Source: Deltaproteobacteria bacterium
GTDB lineage: Bacteria > Myxococcota_A > Polyangia > Polyangiales > Houyiibacteriaceae
DNA: 64,000 nucleotides
Reading direction: 5' to 3'
Assembly (NCBI GenBank): GCA_017644045.1
Contig: JAEPMI010000001.1
Location: forward strand, 364,470-428,469
The position numbers were made by a program, and so were the translations under genes. The notes below the pieces were generated by a model that worked only from the letters and a program-made list of their open reading frames with translations, was not told the origin of the DNA and made no database searches. This document shows, in pieces, positions 28,823-37,500 of the stretch; within the stretch, counting starts at the first letter, position 1, and each line of letters starts with the position of its first letter.

Positions 28823-29743
28823 GCCCTCGAAGTCCCAGCCGAGCTTGGTCCGCAGCTTCTTCAACGGCTTCCGATCCCAGAGCTTCTCCACGTCGAAGAA
28901 GGGGGCGAAGGCCACGAAGGTGAGCTGGTAGACGAAGCCGATGGCCATCAGCGCGAGCACGCCGACGTGGAACCCCCACACGGCCACCGCCCAGAGCTTG
29001 CCGATGCGACGGCCGAGGATGGCGAAGGGCGCGCCGAGCTCGAGCACGAAGCTCACCCAGGCGAGCACCCCGAAGAACGCCGGATAGGGCAGGAGCCACG
29101 CGCCCAGCGGTGAATGGACGCTGCCGAGCTCGAGCTTCCGGACGTTGTCGAAGCCGACGTAGTTGCGCAGCGTCTCGCCAGCGACGAAGTCGAAGCCGCT
29201 GTTCTGGAGCTTGGCGACGCCGGCGAGCAAATACGCGAGCGCCCCGACCGACACGAGCAGTCGGATCGGCCAGCCGTAGCGTGCGTCGACGTGCCGCTCG
29301 GGCGGACCCTTCCGCTTCGCGTCCATCGAGAGCGCGTCGGCGCTGGGCGTCAGCGCGAGCACCACGACGTGGAGCAGGAAGAGGTTGTCGGTGTGCATGA
29401 TCTGTCCCCACGAGTTCGAGTACGTGAGGACGACCCAGAGCAGGGCGGCGTAGATCGGCGCCAGGACGCGGTGACGCCAGCCAGCCAGGAACGCGAACGA
29501 GAAGACGACCGTGGCGATCACCAGCGCCTGGTAGACGGCGGGCAGGATCGGCGCGCCGCCGAGCGCGATCACGCCGACCGGCCGAAAGCGGTCGACGTCG
29601 TCGAGCGCGTAGCTGAGGAGGTGCGGCGTGCGGATCGAGAGGTAGATCGCGCCGAAGAGACCGACGATCACCCGGAGGGTCGCGAGCCGCGTGGCGGGCA
29701 TCGGTCGCCGCCAGAAGCGGTCCAGCCGTTCGAGCAGGCTCAT
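28658..29743 (-). CDS. HTTM-domain membrane protein
   Basis: The 361-residue protein has about eight transmembrane segments and features of the horizontally transferred transmembrane (HTTM) family related to vitamin-K-dependent gamma-carboxylase: the N-terminal RVIVGLFGAIYLSIRTPHL, the WGQIMHTDNLFLLHVVVLAL segment, AYLLAGVAKLQNSGFDF and WVSFVLELGAPFAIL. Function in bacteria is unclear. The last 55 residues form an acidic hydrophilic tail lying antisense to the rhomboid coding region. It starts in an ATGA overlap with the upstream small membrane protein gene, so the two are probably partners. Confidence 0.8.
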   Translation of the reverse strand: MSLLERLDRFWRRPMPATRLATLRVIVGLFGAIYLSIRTPHLLSYALDDVDRFRPVGVIALGGAPILPAVYQALVIATVVFSFAFLAGWRHRVLAPIYAALLWVVLTYSNSWGQIMHTDNLFLLHVVVLALTPSADALSMDAKRKGPPERHVDARYGWPIRLLVSVGALAYLLAGVAKLQNSGFDFVAGETLRNYVGFDNVRKLELGSVHSPLGAWLLPYPAFFGVLAWVSFVLELGAPFAILGRRIGKLWAVAVWGFHVGVLALMAIGFVYQLTFVAFAPFFDVEKLWDRKPLKKLRTKLGWDFEGSVLPEPDAADVAGLEEAPEATDDESDGVSGVGDRHEPAEAEDEPDHHPEDGRAG

Positions 29744-30180
29744 CGGCGCACCGGGCAGCGATGGTGGACGGTCCGCTCGATCGGCTCGGGTCCGTCCTCG
29801 AAGTACGCGACGGTGTCCCAGGTGCTCGTGGCGATCTCGATGAAGCCGACCTCGGCGTAGTCCTCGTCGGCGGCGACGCGCTCGGCGATCTCCTGGCAGT
29901 AGCCGGCCGCGTCGGCCCGGTGGGCGATGGCGATGGTCATCATCGCCTGCATCACCTCGTAGCTGCCGCTGGTGATCGTGGGCGGGAGCGGCTCGCGAAC
30001 GCCCTCGGGCCACACCCCGAGCACCTGGGTGATGGTGAGCATCGGGGTCGGCCGCCCGTGCGAGAACATCGGGTAGTCGCTGAAGGGGAACGAGTCCTCC
30101 GGCGGGTCGCGGAAGGGCGGCGTGAGCACGGCGACCATCAGAGCCAGGCTGAGCCCGTAAGCGTAGAGCGCGCGGAGCAC
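29740..30180 (-). CDS. small membrane-anchored protein paired with HTTM protein
   Basis: The protein of 146 residues has one N-terminal hydrophobic helix (LRALYAYGLSLALMVAVLTPPF) and an extracytoplasmic domain with PFSDYPMFSHGRPTPMLTI, a motif that recurs in partners of HTTM proteins. The reading frame extends to 30270, but that extension crosses a cluster of hairpins, so GTG 30180 is chosen; AAGAGA lies a few bases upstream of it. The stop overlaps the HTTM start by four bases. Function unknown. Confidence 0.65.
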   Translation of the reverse strand: MLRALYAYGLSLALMVAVLTPPFRDPPEDSFPFSDYPMFSHGRPTPMLTITQVLGVWPEGVREPLPPTITSGSYEVMQAMMTIAIAHRADAAGYCQEIAERVAADEDYAEVGFIEIATSTWDTVAYFEDGPEPIERTVHHRCPVRR

Positions 30181-30210
30181 TATCTCTTGGCCCAAGACTG
30201 CGTCTCGGGC

Positions 30211-30320
30211 GGGGGATTTTCTGAAAATCCCCCCACTCGTCGCGAGTGAATCGCTCCTCGTTTCACCCAAAAACCTAAAGGTCTCGCGGCGAAGCCGCTC
30301 GGTACGTCCTCGCGCTTCGC
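30211..30320. repeat. cluster of four short hairpins, REP-like
   Basis: Successive short stem-loops are GGGGGATTTT-CTG-AAAATCCCCC (30211-30233), ACTCG-TCG-CGAGT (30235-30247), GCGGC-GAA-GCCGC (30286-30298) and CGCG-CTT-CGCG (30311-30321). The region 30181-30383 is less GC-rich than its surroundings and contains no gene I can support. Confidence 0.6.
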
Positions 30321-30383
30321 GCTGCGTCCTCCATGAGCGATGGGCTCGAAGCTGTATCTCGGCCTGGGCACGGAGCTATCTAC

Positions 30384-31115
30384 CTACGAGTCGGCGTCGT
30401 CCGCCAGCCGAGCGTAGCTGGCGTCCCGATCGGCCTGGATGGCGAGGAGGATCGCTTCGGCCTCGGCCTCGCCCATCGCCTCGAGGGTCTCACGGTTCTT
30501 GTCGGCCACCCGTTCGTGGAGCGGCGCCTGGGCCTTGGTCTCGAGCATGGCGCCGAAGTCGATCTCGCTGGGGTCGAGGAAGGCGGTGCCCCGGTCGCTG
30601 GTACGCTTGCGGACCGCCTCGAGCGAGGTTCGGCGGATGAGCTGGATCACCGGGTCCGGCGATCGGCGAATGAAGGGCACGAGCCGGCTCGGGTGCGAGA
30701 AGTCCGCGCGCGCGTTCGGGTGGAAGGCCGCCATCGCCATCGGCGGTGACCCGTCGTGCAGCTCCGCGTCGCGTTCGCGAACGGCGCTGACGAAAGCCTC
30801 GTGCTCGGCGCGCGTCGCCGCCGAGCGCGGGAACACCAACAGCCCCACCTCGATCGCCTCGTCGGCGCCGATGCGGGTGACCGCGTCGATGGTCGGATCG
30901 AAGAGGCCCTCGCCCGGCTCGAGGAGCACCCGCACCGTGACCTTGCCGTCTTCCCGCGCGCGGACGGCCCACGGACAGAGACCGAGCGCTTCGACGAACT
31001 CCCGCTGGTAGCGACCGTAGATGCGCAGGGCCTCGCCCTCGAGGCGCTCACGGAGGTCCGCGTCGAGCGGTCCCGCCACGATCACGCGCTCCGAATCGCT
31101 CTCCGTGCGAGCCAC
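30384..31115 (-). CDS. DUF1415-like protein
   Basis: This soluble protein of about 243 residues contains features reminiscent of DUF1415: the N-terminal GLCPWAVRARED motif, a central FHPNARADFSHPSRLVPFIRRSPDPVIQLIR stretch, and many conserved acidic positions. No catalytic role is established for that family. Assignment rests on motifs remembered, not on a search. The start is taken at GTG 31115 because the ATG at 31127 lies inside a TATGCT hexamer with the same seven-base spacing seen at the rhomboid gene. It is divergent from the NamZ fusion gene, 87 bases away. Confidence 0.55.
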   Translation of the reverse strand: MARTESDSERVIVAGPLDADLRERLEGEALRIYGRYQREFVEALGLCPWAVRAREDGKVTVRVLLEPGEGLFDPTIDAVTRIGADEAIEVGLLVFPRSAATRAEHEAFVSAVRERDAELHDGSPPMAMAAFHPNARADFSHPSRLVPFIRRSPDPVIQLIRRTSLEAVRKRTSDRGTAFLDPSEIDFGAMLETKAQAPLHERVADKNRETLEAMGEAEAEAILLAIQADRDASYARLADDADS

Positions 31116-31122
31116 GGCGCGG

Positions 31123-31128
31123 AGCATA
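31123..31128 (-). promoter_or_regulatory. -10-like TATGCT before the 31115 gene
   Basis: TATGCT on the minus strand is seven bases from GTG 31115; its internal ATG (31127) is probably not a start codon. Confidence 0.4.
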
Positions 31129-31190
31129 CCCGGTGGACGGCCTCGGTTCTCGGTTCTCCGTCTCCGGAATCAACGGGGCCGCCGAGACGC

Positions 31191-31196
31191 TAGACT
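31191..31196 (+). promoter_or_regulatory. -10-like TAGACT before the NamZ-fusion gene
   Basis: TAGACT lies six bases before the second of two consecutive GTG codons (31203), favouring it over GTG 31200. Confidence 0.4.
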
Positions 31197-31202
31197 GTCG
31201 TG

Positions 31203-33560
31203 GTGCCCCTGCTCCATCGCTGCATCCTCACCCTCGCTTTGATCGCGGGTTGCGGGCGCTGTGGAGAGCCACCCCCGGAGCGACCGGACCGAGCGGAGGT
31301 CGAGGCGCCCGAGCCGACGGCACCCGAGGTGGAGGAGGCGCCCGATCCGCTCGCCGAGCTCGACCTCCCGCCACCGATCCGGATCACGGTCGAGGACGAA
31401 GACGCGTTCGATGCCATCGCCGAGCGCACCATCGGCGCCGATCACCTGCCAGGCGCGGTCGTGATCGCCGGTCGCTCGAGCGGACCGGTGTTCCGGCGCG
31501 CCTACGGGTCGATGGCCATCGAGCCCGAGCGGCTCCCGATGCGCGTCGATGCGCTCTTCGATCTGGCCTCGGTGACCAAGCTCTTCACCACGGCGCTCGT
31601 CATGCAGGCGATCGACGAAGGCGAGCTCGCGCTCGAGAGCGACGTGGGCGGATGGATCCCCGCGCTGCGCGGCGTGACCGTGGAGGCGCTCCTCAGTCAC
31701 ACGTCCGGGCTGCCCGCGGTCACACCGCTCGCCGCCTTCGAGATCGAGGAGCGCTCGGAGGCGCTCGCGCAGGTCTTCGCCGACGCGATGGAGCGCCGAC
31801 GACCCGCGGGCGAGTTCCACTACTCGGACATCGGCTTCCTGGCGCTCGGCGAGCTCGCGAGCGCCGTCTTCGCGATGCCGCTCGAGGACCTCGTGATCGA
31901 ACGGCTGGGCGAGCCGCTCGGGATGGATGACCTGGGCTACGGCCCGGTCTCGGATCCGCGCGTCGCTCCGACCGAGCGAGCGCCGCGCCGCGCGGCTCCC
32001 GGCGAGCCGGCACCGATCGTGCGGGGTGAGACCATCGACCCGCGCGCATGGCGGCTCGGTGGGGTGGCCGGACACGCGGGTCTCTTCGCGAGCGCCGACG
32101 ACCTCGCGCGCTTCGCCGAAGCTCTGCTGAGTGGCCGAGCGATGAGCGCGGAGTCGCTGGCCGCGGTGACCACGGCGCGGAGCCTCCCTTCGGACTCTGG
32201 TCTCGTTCGACGCGGGCTCGGGGTCGACATGGACGCGCCCGCCGGCTTCTCCGAGCGGAGCTTCGGTCACGGCGGCTACGCCGGCGTCTGGCTCTGGGTG
32301 GACCCTGCGATCGACGGCTACCTCGTCGTCGCCACGCATCGCGTGCACCCCGACGGCGAGGGTCGCGCCGGACCGATCCGCACCCAGCTGGCGCGGCAGG
32401 CGAGCGAGGCCCTTCCGAGAGCCCTGCCGCCCCTCGAGAGTGCAGCGGCGCTGGGCATCGACGTGCTGCGAGCCGAGTCCTTCGAGCGCCTCGCCGGTCG
32501 ACGGGTCGCGCTCCTGACCCACGCGGCGGCGCGGGCCCGCGACGGTGAGCGGAGCGTGGACCTCTTCGCGCGGAGCGACGCGCTCGAGCTCGTGCGCATC
32601 TTCACGCCGGAGCACGGCCTACGGAGCGCCGCGGAAGGTCACGTCGCCGACGGCGAGCTCGACGGGATCCCGACCGTCAGCCTCTTCGGCCGGCGGCGCG
32701 ACCCGCCGCCCGAGTCGCTCGCCGACGTGGACGCCGTCGTCATCGATCTCCAGGACGTGGGCGCGCGCTTCTACACCTACTTCGCGACGATGAACCGACT
32801 GCTCCGCGCCGCCGCAGCGCACGAGCTGCCCGTCTGGGTCCTCGATCGACCGAACCCGCTGGGTGGCGCCGTGGCCGGACCGATCTCCGTTCCATCCGCT
32901 CGCTCGTTCGTGAACCACCACCCGCTGCCGATCCTCCACGGCATGACCGCCGGCGAAATGGCTCGTTTCCTGGTCACCGCGCTCGCGCTCGACCTCGAGC
33001 TCGAGGTGGTGCCGATGGTCGGCTGGGAACGGGCCCCGTGGACCGAGGCCGGGCTGCGCTGGGTTCCGCCCTCCCCCAACCTCCCGGACCTCGACGCCGT
33101 GCGCCTCTACCCGGGCGTGGCGCTGGTCGAGGGGAGCAACGTCTCGGTGGGGCGCGGAACCGATCGCCCGTTCCGCCGCGTCGGCGCGCCCTGGCTCGAT
33201 CCGGACGCCGTCCTCGCCGCGCTGCCGGCCGAGGCACGCGCTGGCGTGACCTTCACCGTGGAGGCCTTCACGCCCGCTGCGAGCCGACACCGCGGTCGGC
33301 GCTGTCGGGGGCTCCGCCTCCACACGGACGACCCCGAGGCGATCGCCCCCGTGGCCCTCGGGCTCGGATTCGTTCGTGCGCTCCATGAGGTGCATCCCGA
33401 GGAGGTGGACCTCGACGCGATGAGCGGCATGATCGCCGATCCAGCCCTGGTTACCCAGATCAGGGAGGGGGCCGCGCTCCACGAATTACTCGCCACGGAG
33501 TCCGAAGACCTGCGACGATTCCGTCGCCACCGGAGTGCGGCACTCCTCTACGAGGATTGA
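31203..33560 (+). CDS. beta-lactamase-fold hydrolase fused to NamZ-type (DUF1343) exo-N-acetylmuramidase, lipoprotein
   Basis: A lipoprotein signal (ILTLALIAGC, Cys17) leads to two enzymatic parts. Residues about 65-400 are a serine beta-lactamase/esterase-like domain: catalytic SVTK (Ser123, Lys126), YSDIGF as the YxN-like motif and GHGGYAG near residue 360. Residues about 418-785 match DUF1343, whose member NamZ removes N-acetylmuramic acid from muropeptide ends: FTPEHGLRSA, IDLQDVGARFYTYF and LDRPNPLGG. One lipid-anchored protein could thus trim the sugar and peptide parts of peptidoglycan fragments. In other bacteria these activities are separate genes. The start is GTG 31203; GTG 31200 is alternative. 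Confidence 0.88.
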   Translation: MPLLHRCILTLALIAGCGRCGEPPPERPDRAEVEAPEPTAPEVEEAPDPLAELDLPPPIRITVEDEDAFDAIAERTIGADHLPGAVVIAGRSSGPVFRRAYGSMAIEPERLPMRVDALFDLASVTKLFTTALVMQAIDEGELALESDVGGWIPALRGVTVEALLSHTSGLPAVTPLAAFEIEERSEALAQVFADAMERRRPAGEFHYSDIGFLALGELASAVFAMPLEDLVIERLGEPLGMDDLGYGPVSDPRVAPTERAPRRAAPGEPAPIVRGETIDPRAWRLGGVAGHAGLFASADDLARFAEALLSGRAMSAESLAAVTTARSLPSDSGLVRRGLGVDMDAPAGFSERSFGHGGYAGVWLWVDPAIDGYLVVATHRVHPDGEGRAGPIRTQLARQASEALPRALPPLESAAALGIDVLRAESFERLAGRRVALLTHAAARARDGERSVDLFARSDALELVRIFTPEHGLRSAAEGHVADGELDGIPTVSLFGRRRDPPPESLADVDAVVIDLQDVGARFYTYFATMNRLLRAAAAHELPVWVLDRPNPLGGAVAGPISVPSARSFVNHHPLPILHGMTAGEMARFLVTALALDLELEVVPMVGWERAPWTEAGLRWVPPSPNLPDLDAVRLYPGVALVEGSNVSVGRGTDRPFRRVGAPWLDPDAVLAALPAEARAGVTFTVEAFTPAASRHRGRRCRGLRLHTDDPEAIAPVALGLGFVRALHEVHPEEVDLDAMSGMIADPALVTQIREGAALHELLATESEDLRRFRRHRSAALLYED

Positions 33561-33668
33561 CACCACGAGCGCCTCTCGGCGACGCTCGCTCACCGCGCCC
33601 CTCTCGGCACCCGAAATCACCCAAACCGCCCCGATTTTCGGCGCCCCCAGGGACCTCTCCGCCTCACC

Positions 33669-36600
33669 ATGTCCGCGCTCACTTCGCTGCTCGTCCGAGA
33701 CCAACGCGTGGCCGTCCGGAAGATCGAGGAGGCGATCCAGCGGCAGGTGATCGCCGGCGGCTCGTTGGACACGGTCCTCCTGGAGCTGAACGTGGTGGCC
33801 GAGAACGTGCTCGCGGCGTACTGCGGCGTGATCCACGGCCTCGAGCCCGCGACCCGCGCGGAGCTGCTCGGCGTCGATCCGGACGTCATCCGACTGGTTC
33901 CCGCGCCGGTGGCCGAGCGACACCGGCTCGTTCCGCTCGCCTTCGCGAACCGGACCCTGCGCGTCGCCGTGTCGGCGCCACTGGAGCCGGAGACGGAGCA
34001 GCAGCTCGCCTTCCTGCTCGGCGTCGAGCTCGAGCAGCGCGCGGTCGCCGAGGCGAGCCTCGAGAACGCGCTCCACACCCACTACGGCATCCAGCTCTCG
34101 CCACGCATCCGCCGGCTCGGGAAGAAGCTCGCGGAGCGGGACGCTGGCGAGATCCCGTACGTCGCGCCCCTCGAGCAGAACACCGCCGAGCGGAGCAGCG
34201 ATGGCGAGTACGCCAACGTCGACGACGACGACGAGGCGGAGACCGAGAGCCCCGAGGAGGGGAAGAAGAAGCGCGAAGGGCGTCACACCTCGCGCTTCGG
34301 CGTGGTGGCCGAGCCCAAGCTCATCGAACGCGAGAGCTCGATCTCGGTGACCGCGAGCGGTCCGCCGCGGCGACCGACCCAAGAGCTCGCGTCGCGACCG
34401 CCGCCCGCGCCCGACGTCACCGCGGATGAACCTGCGCCGCCCGCCCCCGAAGCGGTCCCGCCGCCCGCGAAGCAGCCGGCGCGCGGTCGCATCTCCCGAG
34501 CGAAGGGCGAGCTCCTCCGTCGCCATCGCGGGCCGCTGACGGCCGCACGCGCCGTCGAGCTCCTTGCGAAGGCGGACCACCGCGACGACATCCTGGAGGT
34601 GGGCTTCGCGTTCACCCGGCAGTTCTTCGACTTCTGCGCGCTCTTCGTCGTGCAGGACGAAGAGGCCGAGCTCCTCGACGCCGCGCCGATGGACGACGAC
34701 GCGCTCAAGGAGGCTCGCCAGGTCGTGGCGCCGCTCGCCGAGCCTTCGACCTTCGCGCTGGTCTACGAGGGCCTGGTCTCGGCGGTCGGGAAGCTCCAGC
34801 GCTCCACCATCGACGAGCAGGTGCGCGACGCGCTCGGCCGCACGAACGCCCAGCCGTCGGTGCTCGCGCCGGTGATGATTCGCCAGCGGGTGGTGCTCTT
34901 CCTCTACGGCGACCGGAACGGCGAGGCGTTCGGCCTGGAAGACGTGCCGGAGCTGGTGGCGTTCACGCCGAAGCTCGGCGAGGCCTTCCAGCAGCTGATC
35001 CTGCGGCGCAAGTTCCGGGGCTACGCCCAGGGCGACGCGCGAACCAGCGAAGCCCCCGACGCGCCCGACGCGCCGGCTCCGGCGAGCGATGGGCGCAGCC
35101 CGCAGCTCCCGGGCGAGCCGCCCAAGCCGGAGGCGGCCTGGAAGGATCAGAAGACCCGCTCGCCGATGAAGAAGCTCGAGGCGTCGGAGGAAGCGCAGGA
35201 GCGCGTCTCTCGCGACTTCGCGAGCGCAACGGCCGCGGCGACCAAGCCGGAACCGGAGCCGGTACCGGAACGCGCACCGGAGCCGGAACCCGAGCCCGAA
35301 GCGCGCGGGTCGGAGCCGCCGGTCGAGGAAGTGCGCGTCGGCTCTCGTCCCTTGGCCGCGCCGGCCGAGCCCGAAACGCCGACCGAGCCCGAAGCGAAAC
35401 CGCAACGCGCGTTCCGCCCTTCGGACGTGAGAACCGCGCCGGTGAGCGAGGGACCGACCCCGCTCGAGCGCGCGGTGGAGTCGAGCCTCCCTGCACCGCG
35501 GAAGCGGAGGAAGCGCTCGAAGACGTTCGACGCCCTGGGCGTCCCTCGCTCCGCTCCGCCGCCGCCCATGGGTAGCGACGAAGGCGAAGAGGACGAGGAC
35601 CCCGCTCCCACGATCGTCGAGGCGCAGGACGACGCCGAGCCGGTTCTGCTGAGCCGAACCAAGAGCGCCCCGCCGGACGACGACGACGACGACGAGATGG
35701 AGCTGGTCGTCGAGGACGCGGACGACGAGACCGCCGCCGAGGTCGCGGCGGCCGCGGCGGAAGAGGAGATCACCACCGCCACGCCCCTGCCGGAGACGAG
35801 CGCGCCCCCGGAGCCGAGTGTCTACAAGGCCGGCGGGCAGACGGACGTGATCGGCGGCGGTCGACCGCGAAAGCGCCCCCGTGCCGGTGACACGAAGGAC
35901 GCGCGGAGCGAAGGCGGACGGCGTGCCGTCCAGACCGACGTGGTCCCGGCGAGCCGACGACCGACCCCCTCGCAGCCCCCGCCCTCGGACCCGCCGGCAG
36001 AGCGGCCGACCAAGGTCGAGGTCCGCCACGCGGACACCCTCCCTTCGGAGACTCCCTCGATCATCGTGGAGATGGACGAGTCGATCGAAGACGCGGTCCG
36101 CGGGCTGAGCCAGGTCGGGCCCGACAGCGCCGAAGCGGAGATCGCGCAGATCGTGGCGCTCGGAGAGCAGGCGCTCCCGGTCCTCACACGCGACTTCCCC
36201 GGGTTGCTCTGGTTCGATCGCAGCCGGCCCCATCGTCGACTGCCTCGTGGTCGCGACATCTCCGCCGTCGCCCGAGCGATCGCGGCCTTCGGCGACCGAG
36301 CGGTGCCCTACGTGATTCCGGTGCTCGACCACGAAGGCTCGGACGAGCGCTTCTACGCCACGCTCCTCGCCAGCGAGTTCCGGCACCCGATGCTGGTGGA
36401 GCCGCTCGGCCGACGGGTCTTCGACCGAGACGAGCGGACCGCCGCACTCGCCGTCGACGTGCTCCGCATGCAGCGTCGGTTCTCCGGTCCGCTCCAGGAC
36501 GTGGTGGAGGGACTGCGCGCCGAGGCGCGCGTCCCTCGCAGCGACATCCACAAGCGCGTCGCCGCTGCGCGAGCGCTCGGTGCCCTTCGGGACGTGGGCT

Positions 36601-36953
36601 CACTCGTGCTCTTCGTGCAGCTCCTCGGCTCCGACAAGCCCGCGCTGGTCCAAGAGGCGCTTCGCTCGCTCGTCGCGCTGACGAAGCAGGACTTCGGCGA
36701 CAACGTCGCCAAGTGGGAGAGCTGGGCCGAGCAGAACGGCCACCGCCATCGCATCGAGTGGCTGATCGACGCGCTCCTGCACAACGACGAGAGGCTTCGA
36801 GCGGACGCCGGCGAGGAGCTGAAGCGGCTGACCCAGGAGTACTACGGCTACCACCCCGCGCTGCCGAAGCGCGACCGAGAGGTGGCCCAGCGGAAGTACC
36901 GCGACTGGTGGTCGAACGAGGGCCAGCGGCGTTTCGACTCCTCCGCGCCCTGA
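33669..36953 (+). CDS. large MshEN (GspE N-terminal) domain and HEAT-like repeat protein
   Basis: The 1094-residue protein lacks any signal or ATPase motif. Residues about 1-150 resemble the MshEN/GspE N-terminal domain (RLVPLAFANRTLRVAVSAPLEPETEQQ), which can bind cyclic-di-GMP or partner proteins. A GAF-like region spans about 270-450 (VELLAKADHRDDILEVGFAFTRQFFDFCALF). Residues about 470-790 are low-complexity, with Pro/Glu/Asp-rich linkers. The C-terminal 300 residues are HEAT-like (AVARAIAAFGDRAVPYVIPVL, VAAARALGALRDVGSLVLFVQLL), ending with RDWWSNEGQRRF. This suggests a regulatory scaffold rather than a secretion ATPase. A bidirectional hairpin follows. Confidence 0.72.
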   Translation: MSALTSLLVRDQRVAVRKIEEAIQRQVIAGGSLDTVLLELNVVAENVLAAYCGVIHGLEPATRAELLGVDPDVIRLVPAPVAERHRLVPLAFANRTLRVAVSAPLEPETEQQLAFLLGVELEQRAVAEASLENALHTHYGIQLSPRIRRLGKKLAERDAGEIPYVAPLEQNTAERSSDGEYANVDDDDEAETESPEEGKKKREGRHTSRFGVVAEPKLIERESSISVTASGPPRRPTQELASRPPPAPDVTADEPAPPAPEAVPPPAKQPARGRISRAKGELLRRHRGPLTAARAVELLAKADHRDDILEVGFAFTRQFFDFCALFVVQDEEAELLDAAPMDDDALKEARQVVAPLAEPSTFALVYEGLVSAVGKLQRSTIDEQVRDALGRTNAQPSVLAPVMIRQRVVLFLYGDRNGEAFGLEDVPELVAFTPKLGEAFQQLILRRKFRGYAQGDARTSEAPDAPDAPAPASDGRSPQLPGEPPKPEAAWKDQKTRSPMKKLEASEEAQERVSRDFASATAAATKPEPEPVPERAPEPEPEPEARGSEPPVEEVRVGSRPLAAPAEPETPTEPEAKPQRAFRPSDVRTAPVSEGPTPLERAVESSLPAPRKRRKRSKTFDALGVPRSAPPPPMGSDEGEEDEDPAPTIVEAQDDAEPVLLSRTKSAPPDDDDDDEMELVVEDADDETAAEVAAAAAEEEITTATPLPETSAPPEPSVYKAGGQTDVIGGGRPRKRPRAGDTKDARSEGGRRAVQTDVVPASRRPTPSQPPPSDPPAERPTKVEVRHADTLPSETPSIIVEMDESIEDAVRGLSQVGPDSAEAEIAQIVALGEQALPVLTRDFPGLLWFDRSRPHRRLPRGRDISAVARAIAAFGDRAVPYVIPVLDHEGSDERFYATLLASEFRHPMLVEPLGRRVFDRDERTAALAVDVLRMQRRFSGPLQDVVEGLRAEARVPRSDIHKRVAAARALGALRDVGSLVLFVQLLGSDKPALVQEALRSLVALTKQDFGDNVAKWESWAEQNGHRHRIEWLIDALLHNDERLRADAGEELKRLTQEYYGYHPALPKRDREVAQRKYRDWWSNEGQRRFDSSAP

Positions 36954-36995
36954 GTGGGGGCGGAGCGGGTCGGGGGCCGAGTACGAGCGAGAGGC

Positions 36996-37013
36996 GACGA
37001 GCCGAGGCTCGTC
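36996..37013. terminator. bidirectional hairpin between convergent genes
   Basis: GACGAGCC-GA-GGCTCGTC is an eight-base perfect stem with a two-base loop between the stops of convergent genes; the last bases overlap the stop of the minus-strand gene. Confidence 0.55.
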
Positions 37014-37410
37014 AGCCCATGCCCATGTCTTCGCCGGCACCCATGTCGGGGGGGCCCATGTCCTCTTCGGCCGGACCCATGTCCTCTTCGGCCGGACCCA
37101 TGTCGTCACCCGGACCCATGTCTTCGCCTGGACCCATGTCCTCGCCCGGACCCATGTCTTCGCCCGGACCGAGATCGGGCCCCGGATCGACGAACATGTC
37201 GTCGTCCGCGGGGCCGGAATCCACGTCCGGGAGAGGCCCGAACGGGTCTCGACACATCAGCTCGACGCAGATCAGCCCCTCGTCGCACTGGTCGTTGTTC
37301 TGGCAGTAGTCGCCAGCGGCGCCCCGGTCTTCGACGCACCCCGAGCCGAGCGCGAGCCCGGCGAGGGCCAGGGTCAGCGCAGCACGAAGGAGCACAGAGC
37401 GAGCATGCAT
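37012..37410 (-). CDS. lipoprotein with DMGP-type acidic repeat tail
   Basis: The signal peptide (LRAALTLALAGLALGSGC) ends at a lipobox, then a Cys-rich module (DYCQNNDQCDEGLICVELMC), as in many myxobacterial surface lipoproteins, and a C-terminal run of degenerate DMGPGE/DMGPAEE repeats from about residue 80 to the end. The DNA is repetitive accordingly (about 37017-37166). ATG 37410 is chosen; the frame continues upstream antisense to the kinase. The module of three disulfides is suggestive of protein binding. Function unknown. Confidence 0.72.
   Translation of the reverse strand: MHARSVLLRAALTLALAGLALGSGCVEDRGAAGDYCQNNDQCDEGLICVELMCRDPFGPLPDVDSGPADDDMFVDPGPDLGPGEDMGPGEDMGPGEDMGPGDDMGPAEEDMGPAEEDMGPPDMGAGEDMGMG
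37017..37166 (-). repeat. degenerate 18-bp-type repeats encoding DMGPxE
   Basis: Near-identical copies of CCCATGTC(T/C)TCG recur with 18- or 21-base spacing and encode the acidic tail of the lipoprotein. The period is a multiple of three. Confidence 0.75.
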
Positions 37411-37488
37411 CGTTCCCAGGATGCCACAGGCGCGGCTCCGAGGGCCACGGAATGATACGAGTTCGTTGAATGTCAGAGCCCACCGGGC

Positions 37489-37494
37489 GATGCT
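37489..37494 (+). promoter_or_regulatory. -10-like GATGCT before the kinase gene
   Basis: GATGCT ends six bases before GTG 37501; there is no clear Shine-Dalgarno site. Confidence 0.3.
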
Positions 37495-37500
37495 CGGGAC

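Noticed and set aside
33486-36551. Long minus-strand open frame across the MshEN/HEAT gene
   Set aside because: Arg/Gly/Leu-rich composition without domains; the plus-strand protein has convincing domain patterns.
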